From Desulfopila inferna (GTDB lineage Bacteria; Desulfobacterota; Desulfobulbia; Desulfobulbales; Desulfocapsaceae), in assembly GCF_016919005.1 (NCBI RefSeq), contig NZ_JAFFQE010000005.1:1-64000 (forward strand): a DNA stretch of 64,000 nucleotides, given 5' to 3'. Positions 1 to 9,677 of the stretch are shown here, piece after piece. The notes under the pieces were generated by a model. It ran no database searches and was not told where the DNA came from. It saw nothing but the letters and a program-made list of their open reading frames with translations. The position numbers and the translations under genes were made by a program. How positions within the stretch are numbered: position 1 is the stretch's first letter; the number at the start of each line of letters is the position of its first letter.

Positions 1-113
1 CCGTTCCCATTCCGAACACGGATGACGGAGTCTCGCTGCACTCGCTTACCTACGCTCTTCAGCGCCGATGGTACTGCATGGGTGACTATGTGGGAGAGTA
101 GGTCGTCGCCGAA
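1..113 (+). rRNA. rrf: 5S ribosomal RNA, 3' part, with an internal insertion
   Basis: The window opens inside a 5S rRNA. Hallmarks seen are CCGAACACGGA (12-22), CAGCGCCGATGGTACTGC (60-77) and GAGAGTAGGTCGTCGCCG near the 3' end, followed by an intrinsic terminator, as expected for the end of an rrn operon. Where a normal bacterial 5S reads about seven bases between ACGGA and CTCTTCAGCG, this copy has 32 bases (23-54), so it is about 25 nt too long in the loop B/helix III region. The 5' third lies outside the window. It could be a functional 5S with an expansion or a decayed copy; the intact flanks and the terminator favour the former. Confidence 0.9.
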
Positions 114-122
114 TTCTTATAG

Positions 123-165
123 AAAAGCCCCTTAACGTTTTTTTCGTTGAGGGGCTTTTTTTTTT
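123..165 (+). terminator. Intrinsic terminator of the rRNA operon
   Basis: A 15-bp stem (123-137 with 145-159, one G-T wobble) with a T7 loop is followed by a T-run up to 165. It lies directly behind the 5S rRNA and is a textbook rho-independent terminator. Confidence 0.93.
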
Positions 166-366
166 GCTCTGAATCCCCTTCAGGATAGTTTCAGGAGATT
201 AGCTTCCCTCCTCCTATATCTATTTTTCAATAGACCTTGGTTTTCCATTTCTTCTTTCAGCCCTTTGGCTGAAGGCGACAAACTATTCTGTCTTCTGGCC
301 TCTGACTTCTGTTTTCTGATAAGTAGGTCCTCTCCCCCGAATTTCTTTCGGGGGAGTTCGCCTTAC

Positions 367-1983
367 TTACATCAACTCGGAAAAGAAATCATTACCCTTG
401 TCATCCACAAGAATAAAAGCTGGAAAATCGACAACCTCAATCTTCCACACTGCTTCCATACCCAGTTCGGGATAATCAATGCATTCTACTTTTTTAATAT
501 TTTCTTCCGCAAGAATAGCAGCGGGTCCACCAATGGAGCCAAGGTAAAAACCGCCATGCTTTTTACAGGCAGCCGTCACCTGCGGGGATCTATTGCCTTT
601 GGCGATCATAACCATAGACCCGCTATGTGACTGGAGCAGATCCACATAACTGTCCATACGACCTGCTGTTGTCGGTCCGAATGACCCCGATGGCTTACCA
701 GGCGGTGTTTTGGCGGGACCTGCATAATAAATCGGATGTTTTTTCAAATACTCCGGGAGAGGCTTTCCTGCATCGAGCAATTCCTTGAATTTGGCATGAG
801 CGATATCCCGTCCCACCACTATCGTACCTGTCAGCATGAGTGATGTACCGACCGGGTACCTGCTCAACTCTGCCAGGATCTCCTGCATAGGCTGGTTTAA
901 ATCTACTTTAATCCCATGCTCATGTTTGCCGCGATATTTCTCAGGAATCAAGCGAGCCGGGTCGTCATCCATAACCTCGACCCATAAACCATGCTTATTG
1001 ATCTTCGCTTTTATATTCCGATCAGCAGAGCACGAAACTCCCATGCCGACAGGACAGGAAGCACCGTGACGCGGCAAGCGGACAACACGAACATCGTGAG
1101 TGAAATATTTACCACCGAACTGAGCGCCAATGCCTGAGTCCTGCGCGGCCTTTTGCAATTCAGCCTCGAGTTCTACATCACGAAACGCCCTGCCGTGTTC
1201 ATTCCCTGTGGTTGGCAGTCCATCAAGATATTTGGCAGAAGCCAGTTTAACCGTTTTCAAGTTAGTCTCCGCACTGGTACCCCCAATGACGAATGCCAGA
1301 TGATAAGGAGGACAGGCTGCGGTACCCAGGGTTTTCATCTTTTCCACCAGAAAACTTAGCAGCTTTTCAGGATTCAGGAGGGCCTTTGTCTCCTGAAAAA
1401 GATAGGTTTTGTTTGCACTACCGCCGCCTTTAGCGATGAAAAGAAATTTGTATTCGTTTCCTTCGGTTGCATAGAGATCTATCTGAGCTGGCAGGTTTGT
1501 GCCGGTGTTGGTCTCGGTGTACATATCAAGAGGTACTGTCTGGGAATAGCGTAGATTTTCTTCCGTATAGGTATTAAATACGCCGCGGGAAAGCGCTTCC
1601 GCATCATTGCCGCCCGTCCAGATATTCTCCCCTTTTTTCCCCATGATTATTGCAGTCCCGGTATCCTGGCAGATGGGAAGCTCTAATTTGGAGGCAACTT
1701 CAGCATTTCTGAGAAACGCCAGAGCAACTCCTTTTTCATTCATTGATGATTCCGGATCATGCAAAACCTTAGCTACCTGATCATTATGACCCGGCCGCAG
1801 CATAAATGAAACATCCTTCATTGCCTGATTAGCAAGAACCGTCAGCCCTTCAGGATCAATAGTAACAACTTCAATGCCCTTGAAGGTATCCACGCCGACA
1901 TGTCTTTCCGAACCATCAATCTTACGATACTGCGTTTCATCACTGTCCAAAGGAAAAGGGTCCTGATAAATAAATCCTGCCAT
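367..1983 (-). CDS. Fumarate hydratase, class I (Fe-S dependent)
   Basis: A 538-residue cytoplasmic enzyme interconverting fumarate and malate. Length and sequence fit the one-chain FumA/FumB type, in which the alpha and beta halves of two-subunit fumarases are fused. The N-terminal half carries [17 protein letters not shown] and GASCPVGMG, whose cysteines are the expected ligands of the labile [4Fe-4S] cluster; the C-terminal half has the beta-type signature [15 protein letters not shown]. The start is set by AAGGAG just upstream of ATG. It is monocistronic and converges with the rRNA operon. Oxygen-sensitive class I fumarase suits an anaerobe with a reversible TCA cycle. The family is secure; whether the reaction runs towards fumarate or malate cannot be read here. 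Confidence 0.95.
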   Translation of the reverse strand: MAGFIYQDPFPLDSDETQYRKIDGSERHVGVDTFKGIEVVTIDPEGLTVLANQAMKDVSFMLRPGHNDQVAKVLHDPESSMNEKGVALAFLRNAEVASKLELPICQDTGTAIIMGKKGENIWTGGNDAEALSRGVFNTYTEENLRYSQTVPLDMYTETNTGTNLPAQIDLYATEGNEYKFLFIAKGGGSANKTYLFQETKALLNPEKLLSFLVEKMKTLGTAACPPYHLAFVIGGTSAETNLKTVKLASAKYLDGLPTTGNEHGRAFRDVELEAELQKAAQDSGIGAQFGGKYFTHDVRVVRLPRHGASCPVGMGVSCSADRNIKAKINKHGLWVEVMDDDPARLIPEKYRGKHEHGIKVDLNQPMQEILAELSRYPVGTSLMLTGTIVVGRDIAHAKFKELLDAGKPLPEYLKKHPIYYAGPAKTPPGKPSGSFGPTTAGRMDSYVDLLQSHSGSMVMIAKGNRSPQVTAACKKHGGFYLGSIGGPAAILAEENIKKVECIDYPELGMEAVWKIEVVDFPAFILVDDKGNDFFSELM

Positions 1984-2601
1984 TTCATACTCCTTGTCTC
2001 AAACTTTTTGCAAATAAAAGCTACCTGGTGACTATAATGGGAATTTTCTGTTTTAAATCGGAATTATCTTCTATGAAGGCTATGGATATCAATCTATTTT
2101 ATTTATCACATTTATTTAACTCGCAGCCTGAATTTTGGCCAGATCTTTTTACCGTATTTTCTTTTCATGTACTGATAGTTTCGTAAAATGTCCGATCCTG
2201 GGACTTCAAAAAGTACGAGAAGTTTTTAGTTTGCTCTTCCAACGTTGATGAGATTAATATCGCTCTAATGTCTTTTCGAACTGCAACAAACATTATTCCA
2301 AATTGAAAGAACATTGGCACGCAGGCTATTGATGCCTTTCAGAAAACTTGATTTTTTTCGCTCATACATGGTATATCGGTACATTCTAATGTGCCTTTGC
2401 CTCTATGGCGCAAAAGAGCAGTCTCTGCTATAGCAGACTGATTCACGTATTCAAAAATACTTTTCGTTTTCCTATTTTTCGGGCAGTTTTAGAAAACATC
2501 ACTAATTCAGCGGAACTGGATAAGAACCTTGAAGGCAGATTGTTTTCTTGCAAAAAAAACAAGAATAGAATCTTTAAGCTAACACTTAGGAAGGGGGAAT
2601 C
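1984..2601. other. 618-bp intergenic region between divergent genes
   Basis: AT-rich spacer between the divergently transcribed fumarase and CsgG-like genes, so it should hold both promoters. I see no tRNA, repeat or convincing open frame in it. The only clear signal is the Shine-Dalgarno sequence AGGAAGGGGG before 2602. Confidence 0.5.
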
Positions 2602-3540
2602 ATGTACGGAAAGATTGCATTCCATATAAGCTGTGTGTCCATGCTGCTGCTTTTTGCAATAAGTGCAGCTGCACAAACCACTATCCCGGAAGCACCCTCC
2701 GGTAATCTGAAATATTCCATTACCGTCGCCAAGTTTAAAAACGAATCCAGTTGGTCCGGACAATGGGATGTAGGAGATGGCTTTACAACCGCCATGACTG
2801 ATCTTCTTCAGCAGTCCGGCTGGTTTATTGTTTTAGGTGATTCAGAGATGCGTGAAGAGGCTATGGTTGAGCAGGATTTCGGTGCCAGCGGCCGCACTGC
2901 CGGCGGTAAAAAAACCCCTCAAGCTGGACGAATGACTCCAGCACAACTGCTGGTCCGCGGCTCTATTACCAATGTTCAGGAAACCGGAGGTCAGGGAGGT
3001 GGAGTAAACCTCTTTGGGGTACGAGTCGGCGGCGATATGGGCCATTCGGAAATGGACATAACCATTTACCTTGTTGATTCGGAAACAGGTCAGGTTAAGG
3101 CTTCAAAGAAGGTTACCGGCAGATCCACGAACAAAGGCTTTTCCATCGGCGGCAGAATTTTGGACGATATCGGTGCCAATTATGGGGCCGACAAAAAGGA
3201 CAATGTTCAAAAAGCCGCGGAGGACGCCATCGCTCAGGGAATAGCATTTCTCATAGACCAGTTGGAAAGTATTCGCTGGGAAGGAACCATTATTCTTGCC
3301 AACAATGGTAAAATAATTGTCAATCGCGGTTCCCGCGAGGGAGTCCAGGTAGGTACAAAATTCTCAGTAGGGAGTGTTGAGGAATTAATTGATCCCGATA
3401 CCGGGGAAGTGCTTGATTCCGAGATGACCCAGACGGGAACCTTGGTGGTCACCAATGTGAAAGAGAAAATATCCTATTGCTCGGCTGAGACCGGCGGCAA
3501 TGCCATTCAAAAAGGAATGACTGTTTTTGCCATGAATTAA
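2602..3540 (+). CDS. CsgG/HfaB-like secreted protein
   Basis: A 312-residue protein with a signal peptide (residues 1-24, cleavage near AISAAAQT). It lacks a lipobox cysteine, so unlike true CsgG it is probably periplasmic and not an outer-membrane lipoprotein. Residues 37-220 match the CsgG fold, with an opening strand ITVAKFKNES, a phase predicting a short-lived helix around FTTAMTDLLQQSGWFIVL and QLLVRGSITNVQ. The C-terminal 80 residues (GTIILANNGKIIVNRGSREGVQVGTKFSV) resemble the beta-rich tail found in many CsgG-like proteins of Desulfobacterota. No csgA, B, E or F gene is nearby, so a curli role is not supported. Strong Shine-Dalgarno sequence. Function unknown, perhaps envelope-related. 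Confidence 0.75.
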   Translation: MYGKIAFHISCVSMLLLFAISAAAQTTIPEAPSGNLKYSITVAKFKNESSWSGQWDVGDGFTTAMTDLLQQSGWFIVLGDSEMREEAMVEQDFGASGRTAGGKKTPQAGRMTPAQLLVRGSITNVQETGGQGGGVNLFGVRVGGDMGHSEMDITIYLVDSETGQVKASKKVTGRSTNKGFSIGGRILDDIGANYGADKKDNVQKAAEDAIAQGIAFLIDQLESIRWEGTIILANNGKIIVNRGSREGVQVGTKFSVGSVEELIDPDTGEVLDSEMTQTGTLVVTNVKEKISYCSAETGGNAIQKGMTVFAMN

Positions 3541-3613
3541 ATCCCCTGTTCCGGCACGGCCCTTCAGGAGTGAATCTGCAGCGGCTGTGCCGTAAGTGCG
3601 CATCCGTCTTTTA

Positions 3614-6415
3614 TCAGGGCTCCAAGAGATATTCCTCCATTTTTACCCTCAACTGCTTGAAGTGCTGTTCGATTATCTTCCCATGATGATCAAGATCGCC
3701 GCCTTTATCATTTTGGGCCAGGTAATTTTCAATTTCGATAATTGCCTCCCTCATCCTGGAGGCACCCACATTGCCTACGGCACCTTTCATTTTATGGATC
3801 TGCTTTTTAATCAGCTCAAAATCCTTTTCGGCGATGGACGAAAACAGGTATTCAAGTTGGACCTGCATATCTTTAACAAATTCTTTAACAATGGTTTTGG
3901 CCAGCGACTTATCGTTGAGAACCCTTCTTTCCAGCTCCTGTGCATAAAAAACGGATGATGTATTTATATTGTTGCACTGGGTGGCGCAAACACTATCCGG
4001 GGCTTCCAGACTCGATTCCTGTTTATCTCCGCCATCCTGGTTGATATAAAGTTCCAGAATATGGCCAAGCGCATCAGGTGATACCGGTTTGGTGATATAA
4101 TCATTCATTCCCGCGGCAATACATCTCTCCTTATCACCTTCCATGACATGCGCGGTCAGGGCAATGATAGGAACATTTCGATTCCTCATACTGGAATGTA
4201 CCTGACGAAATCTTCTCGTTGCCTCCAGTCCGTCCATTTCCGGCATCTGGACATCCATTAATACCAGGCTATAAGGAAATGCCTCCAGAGCCTGAATCGC
4301 CTCCATGCCATTACCGACGACATCAACATGAGTATACCCTATCTTGTTCAGGATACCGATAACCACCTGCTGATTAATGCTGTTATCTTCGGCAAGAAGA
4401 ATCCGGCCCTTTTTTTCTTTACATGATGAGAGTGTAGTACACCTGGGACGCTGAACCACCGGTCTCTTCCCGGTCAAAAGCATGCTCAAACAGGCAATCA
4501 GGCCATGATAACGGACAGGCTTGGCTAAAAATGCCGTGAACCTCATTCCGATAAGTCCGCGCAGCTTGTTGCGATAGCTTGAATCATGCATGAGAACCAT
4601 TCGCAGAGCCGGTATGTTTGGGTCGGCCACAATACAGTTTCCATAAACAACACCATTCTTATCCGGCAAGTCCATACTTAAAAAAGCATAATCAAAGGGC
4701 TTTCCATTACCCCCGGCTTGCTGCAGAATGGAAACTGCCTCCATGCCCCGTTCTGCCTCGCCTATCTCTGCTCCCCAATGCTGAAGTTGCTTCCGCAACA
4801 TATTGCGCACATTGCTATTATGGTCGACGATAAGAACTCGACGACCGACAATTTTCCTTAGCCAGTCGGGAGATTCTTCACTGCTTTTCTGCTTTTTAAA
4901 ACGAGCGGTGAAGAAAAACTCCGACCCTGTTTTCTCCTGTGAATGAAATCCAATCTCTCCTTCCATCAGTGAACAGAGTTCTCTGGAAATCGCCAGGCCT
5001 AGACCAGTTCCACCGAATCTTCTGGTAATAGAGCTATCGGCCTGAGTAAAGGTTTTAAATATATCAGCCTTCCGTGAATCAGGGATACCTATGCCCGTAT
5101 CCTGAATTGAAAAACGCAGCCTGCAGTCCTCCTCACCCTGCTCAAGAACGGTGACATGGACAACAACCTGTCCCTGATGAGTGAATTTTATCGCATTCCC
5201 GGTCAGGTTAAGAAGAATCTGACGCAACCTTCCTGAGTCTCCAATCAGCAAAGAAGGAACAACAGGCTCGACACAAAATACATATGCCAATCCTTTGGCT
5301 TCAGCCTTTAGCGAGGTAATATCAATGAAATCATCCAGTAGTTGCCGCAAATTGAAATTGAATTCCTCCAGTTTCATTTTTCCTGCTTCTATTTTTGAGA
5401 AGTCCAGGATGTCATTGATTATTCTCAACAATGACTCACTGCTCGACTGCAGGGTCTGAACATAGTGCATTTGAGATTCATCGAGTGGAGTATCCAGCAA
5501 CAGTGTTGTTAATCCCATGACCCCATTCATCGGTGTACGTATCTCGTGGCTCATGCTTGCCAGAAATTCACCTTTGGCCTTGCTTGACTGTTCCGCAATA
5601 TCCTTGATTACTCTCAGCTCTTTCATATTTTCACGGCACCTTGCTAATTCTTTTTTGTGCAGGGAAAGCTTAAGAGACATATCATTAAAAACTGCAGCTA
5701 TCTCGTCAATTACAACGGCAGAGGAGTCAGTAGCGGTTGCTTGCGATTCATTCGCTTCAATCTTTCTCATGTCATTTCTGAGAATGATCAGTGGTTTGAC
5801 CAGCAACCTGTTGAGAAAAGCGCTCAAGATTACCGTCAACAGGGCAAGAGAGACAAAAAGCAGCATAACGATCGTAAAAAAAGATCTGCTTTTCTCCCTG
5901 AGGATATTTTCCATCGAGTAATAAATCGAAAGAAAGCCTACTTTGTCACCGTCTGCATAGAAATTATTACGATACAGTAAAATATCACCTATTCCTGTTT
6001 TAACCTGCCCAAAAAAATATGGCGCTGCAGTAGAAGCTATATTCTCCGGTTTAACATTATGATGAATAGCATTTCCGGAACATGAAAATAGATTTCCGTT
6101 TGCAGCATACATACAAATTCTTTCAATCTCCGGCGCTATTTCTCTGATTCCATCGAGAGTCTCTCGATATTCCAGATCATTGCCGTCAAGAAATCCATCT
6201 GCCAGGACAGAAGCTTTTTCTCTGAACAAAGTGTCGAGAAGGAGCTCAATTTTATTCAAGTGCTCGTTAAATCTTCGATTTTCAAGAGGATATACAGAGG
6301 ATAAAAATAGGATTGCAACAAGAACAGCCGTTGACAAGAGAACCGCATTTATTTTAAAAGACAAGCTCGGGGTGCTCATAAATAGTGAAGCCGTACTTTT
6401 AAGTGATAAGTACAC
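3614..6415 (-). CDS. Hybrid sensor histidine kinase (HAMP-HisKA-HATPase-REC-REC-Hpt)
   Basis: A 933-residue membrane phosphorelay sensor. Order seen: TM1 (about 22-44), periplasmic sensor region of about 130 residues, TM2 (about 175-197), HAMP, HisKA with [13 protein letters not shown] (phospho-His), HATPase with N, G1 (DTGIGIP) and G2 ([10 protein letters not shown]) boxes, a first receiver ([11 protein letters not shown] in SMDLPD), a second receiver ([10 protein letters not shown] in [11 protein letters not shown]) and a C-terminal Hpt domain ([12 protein letters not shown]). The first receiver is the more divergent. The whole His-Asp-His relay sits on one chain, so a separate output regulator is expected elsewhere. 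The longest start is GTG at 6415; ATG at 6379 is equally plausible because neither has a clear Shine-Dalgarno sequence. The ligand is unknown. Confidence 0.92.
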   Translation of the reverse strand: MYLSLKSTASLFMSTPSLSFKINAVLLSTAVLVAILFLSSVYPLENRRFNEHLNKIELLLDTLFREKASVLADGFLDGNDLEYRETLDGIREIAPEIERICMYAANGNLFSCSGNAIHHNVKPENIASTAAPYFFGQVKTGIGDILLYRNNFYADGDKVGFLSIYYSMENILREKSRSFFTIVMLLFVSLALLTVILSAFLNRLLVKPLIILRNDMRKIEANESQATATDSSAVVIDEIAAVFNDMSLKLSLHKKELARCRENMKELRVIKDIAEQSSKAKGEFLASMSHEIRTPMNGVMGLTTLLLDTPLDESQMHYVQTLQSSSESLLRIINDILDFSKIEAGKMKLEEFNFNLRQLLDDFIDITSLKAEAKGLAYVFCVEPVVPSLLIGDSGRLRQILLNLTGNAIKFTHQGQVVVHVTVLEQGEEDCRLRFSIQDTGIGIPDSRKADIFKTFTQADSSITRRFGGTGLGLAISRELCSLMEGEIGFHSQEKTGSEFFFTARFKKQKSSEESPDWLRKIVGRRVLIVDHNSNVRNMLRKQLQHWGAEIGEAERGMEAVSILQQAGGNGKPFDYAFLSMDLPDKNGVVYGNCIVADPNIPALRMVLMHDSSYRNKLRGLIGMRFTAFLAKPVRYHGLIACLSMLLTGKRPVVQRPRCTTLSSCKEKKGRILLAEDNSINQQVVIGILNKIGYTHVDVVGNGMEAIQALEAFPYSLVLMDVQMPEMDGLEATRRFRQVHSSMRNRNVPIIALTAHVMEGDKERCIAAGMNDYITKPVSPDALGHILELYINQDGGDKQESSLEAPDSVCATQCNNINTSSVFYAQELERRVLNDKSLAKTIVKEFVKDMQVQLEYLFSSIAEKDFELIKKQIHKMKGAVGNVGASRMREAIIEIENYLAQNDKGGDLDHHGKIIEQHFKQLRVKMEEYLLEP

Positions 6416-6839
6416 GAGATTATGTAATAATGGATTTCACAATAAATAGACGATAATAGTTTTGTTTAGGGAGATATAGTTACTTTTTCTGATAAAGCAG
6501 GATAGATAACCAGCTCCTTCTGACTATATAATAGATCATTAAGAAAAAGAAGAGCAACGCGGAAAATAAAAATCGTTCTTCTGAGAGGGTTTTGCTTCTC
6601 CGAATCACGACTCGAGGCAGACAGGATACTTAATGAATTTTATTGAATAGTTACCTTGCTATTAATCGATTCTACTGGTGGTCCAAATCTATATTCCAGC
6701 ATAAATAAAAATCAATACGAAAGCTTTTGAGGCGGTTTTTCAGGAGTGATTCGCCAAATTACCTTATGGCAAGCAATAATATTATTTATGCTTCGACGAC
6801 CATTTCTCAGTAAACCTCAGCTTGGCTACCTATTAAATA
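6416..6839. other. Intergenic region without recognised gene
   Basis: A 424-bp AT-rich spacer between the divergent sensor kinase and YqaA-like gene. It probably holds both promoters. I found no repeat or RNA gene here. Confidence 0.4.
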
Positions 6840-7277
6840 ATGATCTTCTACCTTTTCCTTTTTATATCATCATTCCTGGCAGCGACCGTTCTACCCTTTT
6901 CTTCAGAAGTAATCCTCTTTGCCCTTGTTCGTCAGGGGGAACCGGAGGGCTTGCTGATTCTCACAGCATCGCTCGGCAACACTCTTGGCGCTGCGGTAAA
7001 CTGGTATCTCGGCCGCTTTCTTCTTCATTACCAGGATCGCAACTGGTTCTATTTCAAACAGGACCAAATCGAAAAAATGCAGCATTGGTTTCAACGTTAT
7101 GGCATCTGGTCACTCCTTTTCTCCTGGCTCCCCCTTGGTGGAGATGTGCTCACCTTTATAGCCGGGGTGATGAAGGTGAATTTCCTATTGTTCATTATCC
7201 TGGTAGGAGTTGGGAAAACTTTGCGTTACATAGCTGTGTTCTATCTCGCCGCGTGGCCGATTCTTTCCCTTAATTAG
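6840..7277 (+). CDS. YqaA/DedA-family small membrane protein
   Basis: A 145-residue integral membrane protein with the layout of the YqaA branch of the DedA/SNARE-associated (VTT) superfamily, close to the about 142 residues of E. coli YqaA. Visible are an N-terminal hydrophobic segment ending in PFSSEVILFALV, a glycine-rich re-entrant region (TASLGNTLGAAVNWYLGR), then an amphipathic stretch and SWLPLGGDVLTFIAGVM, the second conserved re-entrant loop. Known DedA relatives are linked to lipid scrambling and proton-dependent envelope homeostasis; the role of YqaA itself is not established. ATG has only a weak ribosome site. A longer overlapping frame (6746-7273) has no such features. Confidence 0.8.
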   Translation: MIFYLFLFISSFLAATVLPFSSEVILFALVRQGEPEGLLILTASLGNTLGAAVNWYLGRFLLHYQDRNWFYFKQDQIEKMQHWFQRYGIWSLLFSWLPLGGDVLTFIAGVMKVNFLLFIILVGVGKTLRYIAVFYLAAWPILSLN

Positions 7278-7546
7278 GCTCTACACCGGAAATACGAAAA
7301 AATGATATCCTGTCAACAAAAACGTGCTTTCTTAAAATGGTTGCTTATTTTTATAGTTGATGCCCCCTGAACTCCGATTGGGCTTGTTACAAACTATTCT
7401 GATTACCAGTTCAAGATAGGGGCTGCTCTTTTTCACTGGTCTCTGCAGCCCGGCTGGCTACAGCAAAGCCCGGTTTATGGCGTCCCGATGAAGGAGCGGC
7501 TAATACTTCAAACCTACTGCTGAAATAACCGGAGGAGGCTGTCTTC

Positions 7547-8134
7547 ATGTCGTATATTTATGGCATCGATGGTCTGCTTTTTAAAAGCAGCTATGAAGCA
7601 CTTCAACACCAAGGAAAAAAGATAAAGCCTTGTGAACAATCTGCTCGGGTTCCCGGCGGCACTTGTAACCAGGCAATAAAAACATACACAGGTACAATGC
7701 AAGGAACGGCTGTTGGCCGACATCTGGTACCTGTCTCTCAAATTATGTCCTCACCTGTTTTAACCATCAGCAGGTATCAATCCCTGTACACTGCCTGGCG
7801 TCTGCTGAAAGAAGCAAATATCCGCCAATTGATTGTTATTTCCGGAAAGAATGAGGCAATTGGTGTTCTGGCGGACCGGGATATCCTTCAACATCTGAAT
7901 GTGAAAGACGGTGAAGTTGAAACGAGCAGGATTCAGCCTGTAGCCGATGTGCTACAGGCTGAAATATATACCACTGACAGCACCAGCGATATCCGCCAAG
8001 TTGCCGGGGTGATGGCTGAGCACCATATCGATGCCGTTGCAATTGTTGACAAGCACCGCGCGACAGGTATCGTAACCCGGGGTGATATACTCAGATGTTT
8101 TGCCTCGAACCCAAAACTTAACCTCTGGGCCTGA
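7547..8134 (+). CDS. Two-CBS-domain protein
   Basis: A 195-residue soluble protein. Residues 63-180 form a Bateman module of two CBS domains (VSQIMSSPVLTI...IRQLIVISGKNEAIGVLADRDIL and VLQAEIYTTDS...HIDAVAIVDKHRATGIVTRGDIL). Such modules usually bind adenine nucleotides. The first 60 residues contain two cysteines and match no family I recognise. Start chosen by GGAGGAGG at 7531. The gene ends at a hairpin that also serves the convergent gene. The partner it regulates cannot be inferred from its neighbours. Confidence 0.85.
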   Translation: MSYIYGIDGLLFKSSYEALQHQGKKIKPCEQSARVPGGTCNQAIKTYTGTMQGTAVGRHLVPVSQIMSSPVLTISRYQSLYTAWRLLKEANIRQLIVISGKNEAIGVLADRDILQHLNVKDGEVETSRIQPVADVLQAEIYTTDSTSDIRQVAGVMAEHHIDAVAIVDKHRATGIVTRGDILRCFASNPKLNLWA

Positions 8135-8135
8135 C

Positions 8136-8167
8136 TGTAAATATCCTGCTCAAGCAGGATATTTACA
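8136..8167. terminator. Bidirectional hairpin terminator
   Basis: A perfect 15-bp inverted repeat (8136-8150 with 8153-8167) separated by two bases. It starts right after the stop codon of the CBS gene and abuts the stop codon (8168-8170) of the convergent MTH1187-type gene, so it probably ends transcription from both sides. T-runs are short, so efficiency is uncertain. Confidence 0.75.
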
Positions 8168-8485
8168 TCATTGAGACTGCTGACCCTTCGCTTTTCGCTG
8201 CAGAACACTTTCCACCTTATCGCTCATTGCCTGCTCTCTGTCGGTCCGTGTTGCCAGCTTGATAGTAGTTAATATTCGCGGAACGCCCATTTCATGTACT
8301 TTTTCTTGACATCTTTTTACCGCTGACATGACTTCATCCCACTCACCTTCGATATTCGTTCCAAAAGCATGCAGCTTTATCTCAAGTCCTGTTTCGTCGA
8401 GAATCTCATGACAGGCTATGATATATTTTGATAAAGAAACGCCGGTGCCAATGGGTACAATGCCAAGGTCTATATTCACCTTCAT
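8168..8485 (-). CDS. MTH1187/YkoF-type thiamine-binding-like protein
   Basis: A 105-residue protein matching the MTH1187 (DUF77) family: MKVNIDLGIVPIGTGVSLSKYI, then LHAFGTNIEGEWDEVMSAVKRCQEKVHEMGVPRI. The length is typical (about 100 residues). Members form ferredoxin-like tetramers; some relatives bind thiamine pyrimidine compounds, but most have no assigned role. Strong AGGAGG ribosome site just before ATG. It is transcribed alone, convergent with the CBS gene, so the context adds nothing about substrate. Confidence 0.85.
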   Translation of the reverse strand: MKVNIDLGIVPIGTGVSLSKYIIACHEILDETGLEIKLHAFGTNIEGEWDEVMSAVKRCQEKVHEMGVPRILTTIKLATRTDREQAMSDKVESVLQRKAKGQQSQ

Positions 8486-9025
8486 ATTTTTCCTCCTGAG
8501 AGTTTCTTATGGCCTTTTATAGAGCAGCAGGCGAAATGCCTGCTGCTTTACATTTTAATAATGTTCTTCGTGAGGGTAAACAGTGGATCCTATCGCATTC
8601 ACAAAGAGCGTGTGTTGTTTGAGCCTACCTCTTTCAAGATCAGGTTAATGCTCGTCTCAAATCCCGATTCATATACTTTCTCACTTTTATGTTTTGATCC
8701 TGCATTTTTCAATTCTTAGTTTTGCCTGATATTTCAACTCAAACATAACATATGCACATTTAATTTTTTCATTTCATCAATAAAAGACAATGCTAAATTA
8801 ATTGATATTTCTTCAGATTAACTACTAATTTTAAAAGCCTCTAAGATACTTTTCCTTACCCTTGCTTATTGTTTTTACACTTTAATTACAGATATTTAAT
8901 TACTCTATTATTATTTTCCCGTTGATCTTTTGGTGTTATTTTCCTCATTACGCTTTTTCCCAAATATGTTGTTTTATTCTTGCATTTTTTACCATCATCG
9001 GATATTCACAAAGTAGGAGTGTGAG
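8486..9025. other. AT-rich intergenic region
   Basis: About 540 bp of very AT-rich sequence with no credible gene, leading into the palindrome array. It probably contains the minus-strand promoter of 8168-8485 and could contain a plus-strand promoter for 9350-9667. No repeat copy recognised before about 9026. Confidence 0.45.
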
Positions 9026-9042
9026 ACACACACCGTAGGAGT

Positions 9043-9220
9043 ACCACAACGTAGTAACGTGCATATGTATTTTATACGACATTGTAGTATATATTTACGG
9101 GTGAATTTTTTTTGAATTTTTTATGTGCATATGCATCTTATGTCACAATGTGGTGATTGCCCATTTTAAACTTTTTGTAACTCCAGTTTCGTACATATGA
9201 AATCTATACCACAGCGTAGC
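9043..9220 (+). promoter_or_regulatory. Array of composite palindromes upstream of the Cys-rich gene
   Basis: Three full units begin at 9059, 9125 and 9191, exactly 66 bp apart. Each has a left box close to GTGCATATG and, starting exactly 17 nt further on, a 13-nt imperfect palindrome like ACYACANYGTAGT (9076-9088, 9142-9154, 9208-9220). A fourth right box, ACCACAACGTAGT, stands alone at 9043-9055, 33 bp before the next. The two-part symmetry, fixed internal offset and constant period suggest binding sites for a multimeric regulator, not a coding or transposon repeat. I do not recognise the motif as Rex, Fur, HcpR, FNR, ModE or NikR. Confidence 0.7.
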
Positions 9221-9349
9221 AATGAAGCACCTTGGAACGGGAGACTGATGACACTTGGACAGCAGCTTAAAACTATAATTCCCCTTCTGCACGAGCTCCA
9301 ATATTTCGAGCAGAGGTAACTTGCAATCCTTTTTTTGGAGGGTAGAAAC

Positions 9350-9667
9350 ATGGTCAATCCCGAGGCATTGAATGAATTCAAAAAGATGTGGTCCTGGCTG
9401 TACAGGCATCCGGCGCATGACAGGAAGTATTACGTAAAACATGTCGCCAAACCTGAGCCACCCTGGAAAAACGACTGTCCGCTATGCAACCTCTCAGAGG
9501 GAGAGTGCACAGCATGTCTTTTCCTATGGGACCATGGTCACGGCAATCTCTGCAGCGACCCCGACTCCCCCCTGTCAAAATGGCGGATTACGCAGTTGAG
9601 TGACCCCAACTTCAGGACTTGGTATGCGGGAAAGATTGTAGACATAGCCCAGAAAGCGGATGCGTGA
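9350..9667 (+). CDS. Small Cys-rich protein of unknown function
   Basis: A 105-residue soluble protein. I recognise no named family. Seen: a Trp/Tyr-rich helix near the N-terminus (FKKMWSWLYRHPAHDRKYY), then CPLCNLSEGECTACLFLWD (two CxxC-like pairs) and a fifth Cys in LCSDPDSPLSKW. The pattern CxxC-x7-CxxC, an aromatic run, Cys and SPxxKW suggests a small zinc- or Fe-S-binding module; similar layouts occur, as far as I recall, in small hypothetical proteins of phages and clostridia. Start set by GGAGGG at 9337. Palindrome units flank the gene on both sides and the Hdr cluster follows, so co-regulation with the redox genes is likely but inferred. Confidence 0.75.
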   Translation: MVNPEALNEFKKMWSWLYRHPAHDRKYYVKHVAKPEPPWKNDCPLCNLSEGECTACLFLWDHGHGNLCSDPDSPLSKWRITQLSDPNFRTWYAGKIVDIAQKADA

Positions 9668-9677
9668 CAAACCAGGA

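Noticed and set aside
2602-3540. Curli secretion channel
   Set aside because: No lipobox Cys and no csgA, csgB, csgE or csgF neighbours.
6746-7273. 175-residue frame overlapping the YqaA-like gene
   Set aside because: Out of frame with clear YqaA/DedA signatures and rich in Ser, Arg and Pro as usual for shadow frames.
9043-9220. CRISPR array
   Set aside because: Units recur every 66 bp but only the short boxes are conserved, there are too few copies, and no cas genes are present.
9059-9220. Known redox operators (Rex, FNR/HcpR, Fur)
   Set aside because: The boxes do not match TTGTGA-type Rex, TTGA-type FNR/HcpR or GATAAT-type Fur consensus.
9143-9442. 99-residue minus-strand frame across the palindrome array
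   Set aside because: It overlaps the array and the start of the well-supported Cys-rich gene and has no ribosome site or family match.
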